Shown one piece after another: positions 60,603 to 64,000 of a DNA stretch of 64,000 nucleotides. How positions within the stretch are numbered: position 1 is the first letter of the stretch; each line of letters begins with the position of its first letter. Position numbers and translations under genes: made by a program. Location of the stretch: positions 105,641-169,640 of the forward strand of contig JAKPPU010000032.1 of NCBI GenBank assembly GCA_029547185.1. Direction: 5' to 3'. Source of the stretch: Deltaproteobacteria bacterium. GTDB lineage: Bacteria > Desulfobacterota > Desulfomonilia > UBA1062. The notes below the pieces were generated by a model, which was not told where the DNA came from, searched no databases, and was given only the letters and a program-made list of their open reading frames with translations.

Positions 60603-61970
60603 TCAAACCCTGAATCTCACCATTATCGGGATGCCGGAAGAAAACGTTGGATACGAATATATGGTATCATGAAGGTCACGGGCGGTTATGCCGAACTTCA
60701 TGGCCAGGGCAAAGATGTTGATCAGCTCCTGGGCATCGTGGCCGAGAATATGGGCCCCAAGGATGAGGTTGGTCTGGCGCTCGATAATGACCTTGGAAAA
60801 GGCAATCTGCTCATTGTAGATCTCCGAGACACGGAGAGACTGCAGATCGTGGAAGGCCGTTGCAAATTCATATCCTTGTTTTTTTGCCTCATATTCCGTC
60901 AGCCCCACGCTCGCTACTGCCGGGATCGTATAGATCGCCGAGGGTATGGCCTGGTAATCCGGGGAGACGAGGTCCTTCGAGGTGATGTTGTGTGCCACTA
61001 TGCGGCCCTCATACGAGGCGACCGGTGAGAGATGAGGAGATGAACTGACCGTATCTCCGGCTACGAACACGTCCGGATTGGTTACGCTGCGGAGGTACTC
61101 GTCGAGAACTATGCCCCTCCGATCGGTTTTTATGCCTGCCATATGAAGGTCGAGCCCGTCGATATCGGCAATGCGCCCTGTCCCGTTCGCAACGATATCC
61201 GCACTGATTGTGCTGGAAACAGTGATATTGGGAACATTCAACGTTACTGTCATTCCCTGTGAAGATGTTTGAATCGATTCGACGTGAACGCCTGTGCTTA
61301 TCTTGATTCCCAAGGATTCCGAGTATCCGGTGAGCTTATTGATCAGATCTTCATCCAGGTCCGGCAGAATCCTCGATGCGGCTTCGAGTACGGTCACCTT
61401 GCTTCCGGCACGGACGAAGATATGGGCGAACTCCATCCCGATGGCCCCTCCGCCTATGAAGATAATGGAAGAGGGGAGGGCTTCGAGCTCGAAGAGGTCG
61501 TCGCTTGTCAGTGCATGCTCGAAGCCGGCTATAGGCAATTGCCGGGGTTTCGAGCCTGTAGCGATAACGATCTTTTTGCCCTGGTATTCTTTGCCGTCCA
61601 CATCGATGCTTCTCGGGCCGGTAAACTTTGCAAAACCCTGCACGGTATCGATGCCCAGGGAATGGAACCTGTCTCTCGATTTTGCAGGGACATCCCTGAT
61701 CATGGAACGCTTGAGATCTATAAGCTCTTTCCAGTTCAGGTCTGCCCCCCTGACGCTTATACGATGCTCGGGGGCCCTGTTTATGCATGCCATTGATTCG
61801 GCTGCAGCCGAGAGGATCTTTTTGGGGATACACCCTCGAAGAGGACAGGTGCCGCCGAAACCGTCCTTTTCCACAACGAGGATCGATGCCCCGGACCTGC
61901 GGGCTATGACCGCAGTCGCTATCCCTGCGGCTCCGCTTCCAATGACGACGGCATCGTAGATTTTGCTCAT
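60603..61970 (-). CDS. Dihydrolipoamide dehydrogenase-like flavoprotein disulfide reductase
   Basis: 455 residues. FAD motif VVIGSGAAGIAT, redox disulfide GGTCPLRGCIPKK (C-x4-C), NAD(P) motif IFIGGGAIGMEFA, second FAD motif DVFVAGDT, and a C-terminal dimerisation domain. The usual catalytic C-terminal HP-x3-E region reads IYSYPTFSSGIP, so the proton-relay histidine is missing; this argues against true lipoamide dehydrogenase and for a MerA/RclA-like or unknown disulfide/metal reductase. Start at MSKIYD behind AAGGAGAGGAG; the longer frame is rejected. Confidence 0.85.
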   Translation of the reverse strand: MSKIYDAVVIGSGAAGIATAVIARRSGASILVVEKDGFGGTCPLRGCIPKKILSAAAESMACINRAPEHRISVRGADLNWKELIDLKRSMIRDVPAKSRDRFHSLGIDTVQGFAKFTGPRSIDVDGKEYQGKKIVIATGSKPRQLPIAGFEHALTSDDLFELEALPSSIIFIGGGAIGMEFAHIFVRAGSKVTVLEAASRILPDLDEDLINKLTGYSESLGIKISTGVHVESIQTSSQGMTVTLNVPNITVSSTISADIVANGTGRIADIDGLDLHMAGIKTDRRGIVLDEYLRSVTNPDVFVAGDTVSSSPHLSPVASYEGRIVAHNITSKDLVSPDYQAIPSAIYTIPAVASVGLTEYEAKKQGYEFATAFHDLQSLRVSEIYNEQIAFSKVIIERQTNLILGAHILGHDAQELINIFALAMKFGITARDLHDTIYSYPTFSSGIPIMVRFRV

Positions 61971-62315
61971 GACTCCTCTCCTTTCAAGACCTCCTGATGC
62001 ACAAGGGTATGGCCTCAGACTTATGGATTCAGAGCTTGTCTGATCGTTGCAATATGGAAGAATAGTATGAAAAACGGGTGTGCTTTCAAGTTGTCCTTGT
62101 GTACACGTATGCAAGCCTTGAAGATATTGCAGACAATTCCCGTTTCCTTCACCTCGCGCCGGCATCCCGTCAATACATAACGGAGATCGCCACGAACAAG
62201 TTTGGCATTGGTCTCCTGCGGGAGGATATTACAGGTATAGTAGTTTGTTTGTACTGCTGTAAACCTGTCCCCAATTTTTGAACCCGTTTCGGACGATATG
62301 ACGGTCCTTCCCGGA
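61971..62315. other. Intergenic region between two minus-strand genes
   Basis: 345 bp. Contains the word CCTGTCCCCAATTTTTGAA (about 62259-62277), which resembles a dispersed bacterial repeat fragment, but no palindrome or gene. Presumably includes the promoter for the flavoprotein gene; no hexamers stand out. Confidence 0.35.
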
Positions 62316-64000
62316 TCATGTCTCCAGCGCTCTGCGGATGACATCTCCAAGCTCTCTTATGCCGACGGGCTTCATGAGCAGTTCTCTGATACCGATGTCC
62401 CGGGCCTTGTCTCTGTCGATGACATCGCTGAATCCCGTGCACAGGATTATCGGGACATCGGAGCGTATGTCCTGCATCTTCTTCGAGAGCTCCAAACCCG
62501 TCAGTCCGGGCATGGTCATATCGGTGATCACAAGGTCGAAGTCTTTGCACATCTTTTCGAAGAGCTCGAGGGCGGCAAGACCATCCTTGAGGGCAACCAC
62601 CTGATAGCCGAATGTCTTCAAGGTCCTCCGGATGCTGACAAGGATGGCCTCCTCGTCATCGACCAGAAGGACCTTCCCCTTTCCCGGCACTGAAGCCGTC
62701 TTCTCGACAAAGCCGGCCCGGGCCCGGCATTCCTCATCGCATACCTGAAGGTATACCGTGAAGAGAGATCCCTTTCCCTCTCTGCTGCTCACGGTAACGG
62801 CCCCCTTATGGCCCTTGATGATGCCATGGACGACAGAGAGCCCCATGCCCGTGCCTTTTTCCCCATGCTTGGTCGTAAAGAACGGCTCGAAGATCCTGCT
62901 CATCACTTCCTTGCTCATACCGCTGCCCGTATCTCTCACCGTGAGTTTCATGTACTCTCCTGCCTGGATATCGGGATAGCCGGTCATGGGCTCCATGTGG
63001 GTATTCGAAAGCCGTATTTCTATCGTGCCTGTCCGTGATTCCATCGAGTCGGCGGCATTCTGGCAGAGGTTCAGGATAACCTGCTGAATCTGGGTGGGGT
63101 CGCCCATGATCACGTCGGTCTTCGCACGAGTACGATAGTCGATCTCTATCGTTCTCGGGAGAGAAGACCTCAGGAAACTGATGACTTCTTCGATCAGAGG
63201 TCCTGTTTTCATGGGAATGAAATTCGTAACGTGTTTCCGGCTGAAGGTGAGGATCTGCCTTATCAGGTCTCTCTGGCGATAGGATGCTTTCAAAATCTGA
63301 TTCAGGATTTCATATCGATCGGAGCCCCTCGGGGCTTCTGAAAGGAGATGCTCCGTATTGATGATGATGGGATAGAGGATATTGTTCAGGTCGTGGGCTA
63401 TTCCGCCGGCAAACCTGTCGAGTGCCTCGATTCTCTGGGCCTGAAAAAGGCGCGACTCTATTCTCCTCCGCTCTTCCTCCGCCTTCATGCGCTCGGCTAT
63501 TTCCTCTGCGAGCTTTTTGTTTCTTTCCTCGAGCTCGGCCGTACGCTCCTCCACCAGGGCTTCCAGATGGTCGCGGTAGTTCTTCAGCTCCAGCTCCAGC
63601 TCTTTGCGCTTGGTGATGACCTCGGTAAACATGATGATCCCACCGATCTTCCCGCTGCTCTCGTACCACGGAAGCACCTCCCACCTCACCCAGTCCGTTC
63701 TGCCGTCCAGGCGGGGGAACGGGTCTTCGTCGCACCTCGCCGCACGACCCGCCAGGGCTCTTCGGTGGATCTCTTTCCATCTCCGGGGTATCTCCGGGAA
63801 TACTTCATAATGGGTTTTGCCGATAATGTTCTGATCCCCGAGCCCGTAATCGATAATCCACCGGCGGCTGAAGGCGATGTAGCGCATGTCGCGGTCAAAC
63901 ATGGCGATCGCGGCAGGTGCATTCTCTATGAAGAACCCGAGCTTCCGCTCACTCTCACGGAGCGCAGCTTCCGTGCTTCTGCATTTCGCCTCGGATTTTT
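62316..64000 (-). CDS. Hybrid PAS sensor histidine kinase with receiver domain (5' end outside window)
   Basis: At least 560 residues, open at the right edge. A PAS domain (LGFFIENAPAAIAMFDRDMRYIAFS...), a coiled coil (EERTAELEERNKKLAEEIAER), an H-box (GGIAHDLNNILYPI), and an ATPase domain (N: NLCQNAADSM; G1: DTGSGM; F: FEPFFTTK; G2: GTGMGLSVVHG) lead to a C-terminal receiver (LLVDDEE, phospho-Asp in VITDMTMPG, Thr in LCTGFS, Lys in LMKPV). No transmembrane segment is in the visible part. Its own output regulator is not seen; target genes are unknown. Confidence 0.92.
   Translation of the reverse strand, partial: KSEAKCRSTEAALRESERKLGFFIENAPAAIAMFDRDMRYIAFSRRWIIDYGLGDQNIIGKTHYEVFPEIPRRWKEIHRRALAGRAARCDEDPFPRLDGRTDWVRWEVLPWYESSGKIGGIIMFTEVITKRKELELELKNYRDHLEALVEERTAELEERNKKLAEEIAERMKAEEERRRIESRLFQAQRIEALDRFAGGIAHDLNNILYPIIINTEHLLSEAPRGSDRYEILNQILKASYRQRDLIRQILTFSRKHVTNFIPMKTGPLIEEVISFLRSSLPRTIEIDYRTRAKTDVIMGDPTQIQQVILNLCQNAADSMESRTGTIEIRLSNTHMEPMTGYPDIQAGEYMKLTVRDTGSGMSKEVMSRIFEPFFTTKHGEKGTGMGLSVVHGIIKGHKGAVTVSSREGKGSLFTVYLQVCDEECRARAGFVEKTASVPGKGKVLLVDDEEAILVSIRRTLKTFGYQVVALKDGLAALELFEKMCKDFDLVITDMTMPGLTGLELSKKMQDIRSDVPIILCTGFSDVIDRDKARDIGIRELLMKPVGIRELGDVIRRALET

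Noticed and set aside
62255..62285. CCTGTCCCCAATTTTTGAACCC as a mobile-element end
   Set aside because: Resembles words found around REP-type transposases, but there is no inverted partner, no transposase and only one copy here.

Overview
The window looks like the chromosome of a strictly anaerobic, Gram-negative bacterium, most likely of the former Deltaproteobacteria (Desulfobacterota / syntroph-like lineages). The evidence is gene content only: two selenocysteine formate dehydrogenases, an FdhE-type maturation protein, orphan NDP-forming acyl-CoA synthetase subunits, HypAB, several iron-sulfur flavoenzymes, and an outer membrane (lipoproteins, a beta-barrel, the lipid A Ara4N pathway). The taxonomic call is an inference. 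I see no tRNA, rRNA, CRISPR array, prophage or intact insertion sequence.

Region 1 (1-11.6 kb) is a formate/molybdenum block. It holds a Tat-exported selenoprotein formate dehydrogenase (cut by the left edge), fdhE, a divergent cytoplasmic NuoG/Moorella-type selenoprotein formate dehydrogenase with a near-textbook SECIS hairpin, modABC, an FmdE-like protein and a FadH-type dienoyl-CoA reductase. Two matching 18-bp palindromes, one in front of the exported enzyme and one at the start of modA, suggest a shared molybdate/tungstate-responsive regulator.

Region 2 (11.1-18.4 kb) holds a five-CxxC mini protein, a PilZ remnant, a class-I-type HMG-CoA reductase with an unfamiliar N-terminal domain, an MprF-C-like acyltransferase-fold protein, a methyltransferase, a hypothetical and a long-chain acyl-CoA synthetase. 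Region 3 (18.4-32.2 kb) is envelope: an NlpC/P60 hydrolase, an arn operon in the order arnT-B-C-A(formyltransferase)-A(decarboxylase)-D with ArnA split in two, a hotdog thioesterase, a beta-helix lipoprotein, a beta-barrel, a CsgG-like protein and a zinc phospholipase C-like protein.

Region 4 (32.3-37.7 kb) has two NDP-forming acyl-CoA synthetase alpha-type proteins around a PadR regulator, a CBS protein and a divergent YchF-like ATPase. Region 5 (38.1-47.3 kb) is one long same-strand run: a DmsC-like anchor, a cytoplasmic molybdopterin oxidoreductase, an FeS subunit, aconitase-family large and small subunits, an MBL hydrolase, an ICL/PEP-mutase-family lyase and an OYE-family flavoenzyme. It resembles the hydratase/lyase end of nicotinate fermentation (dimethylmaleate hydratase and dimethylmalate lyase) joined to a respiratory Mo enzyme, and is my first candidate for an undescribed pathway.

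Region 6 (47.5-52.7 kb) has a cupin, an SGNH esterase, hypBA, an MBL protein, an HD phosphohydrolase and a transsulfuration enzyme. Region 7 (52.9-60.5 kb) is a run of exported proteins of unknown function: two tandem paralogous lipoproteins, a TPR protein, an exported hypothetical, a small decayed gene, a DUF2330-like protein that ends in a Kunitz/BPTI-type domain, and a frameshifted ankyrin-repeat gene. The right end (60.6-64 kb) has a disulfide oxidoreductase-like flavoprotein and a hybrid histidine kinase cut by the window edge.
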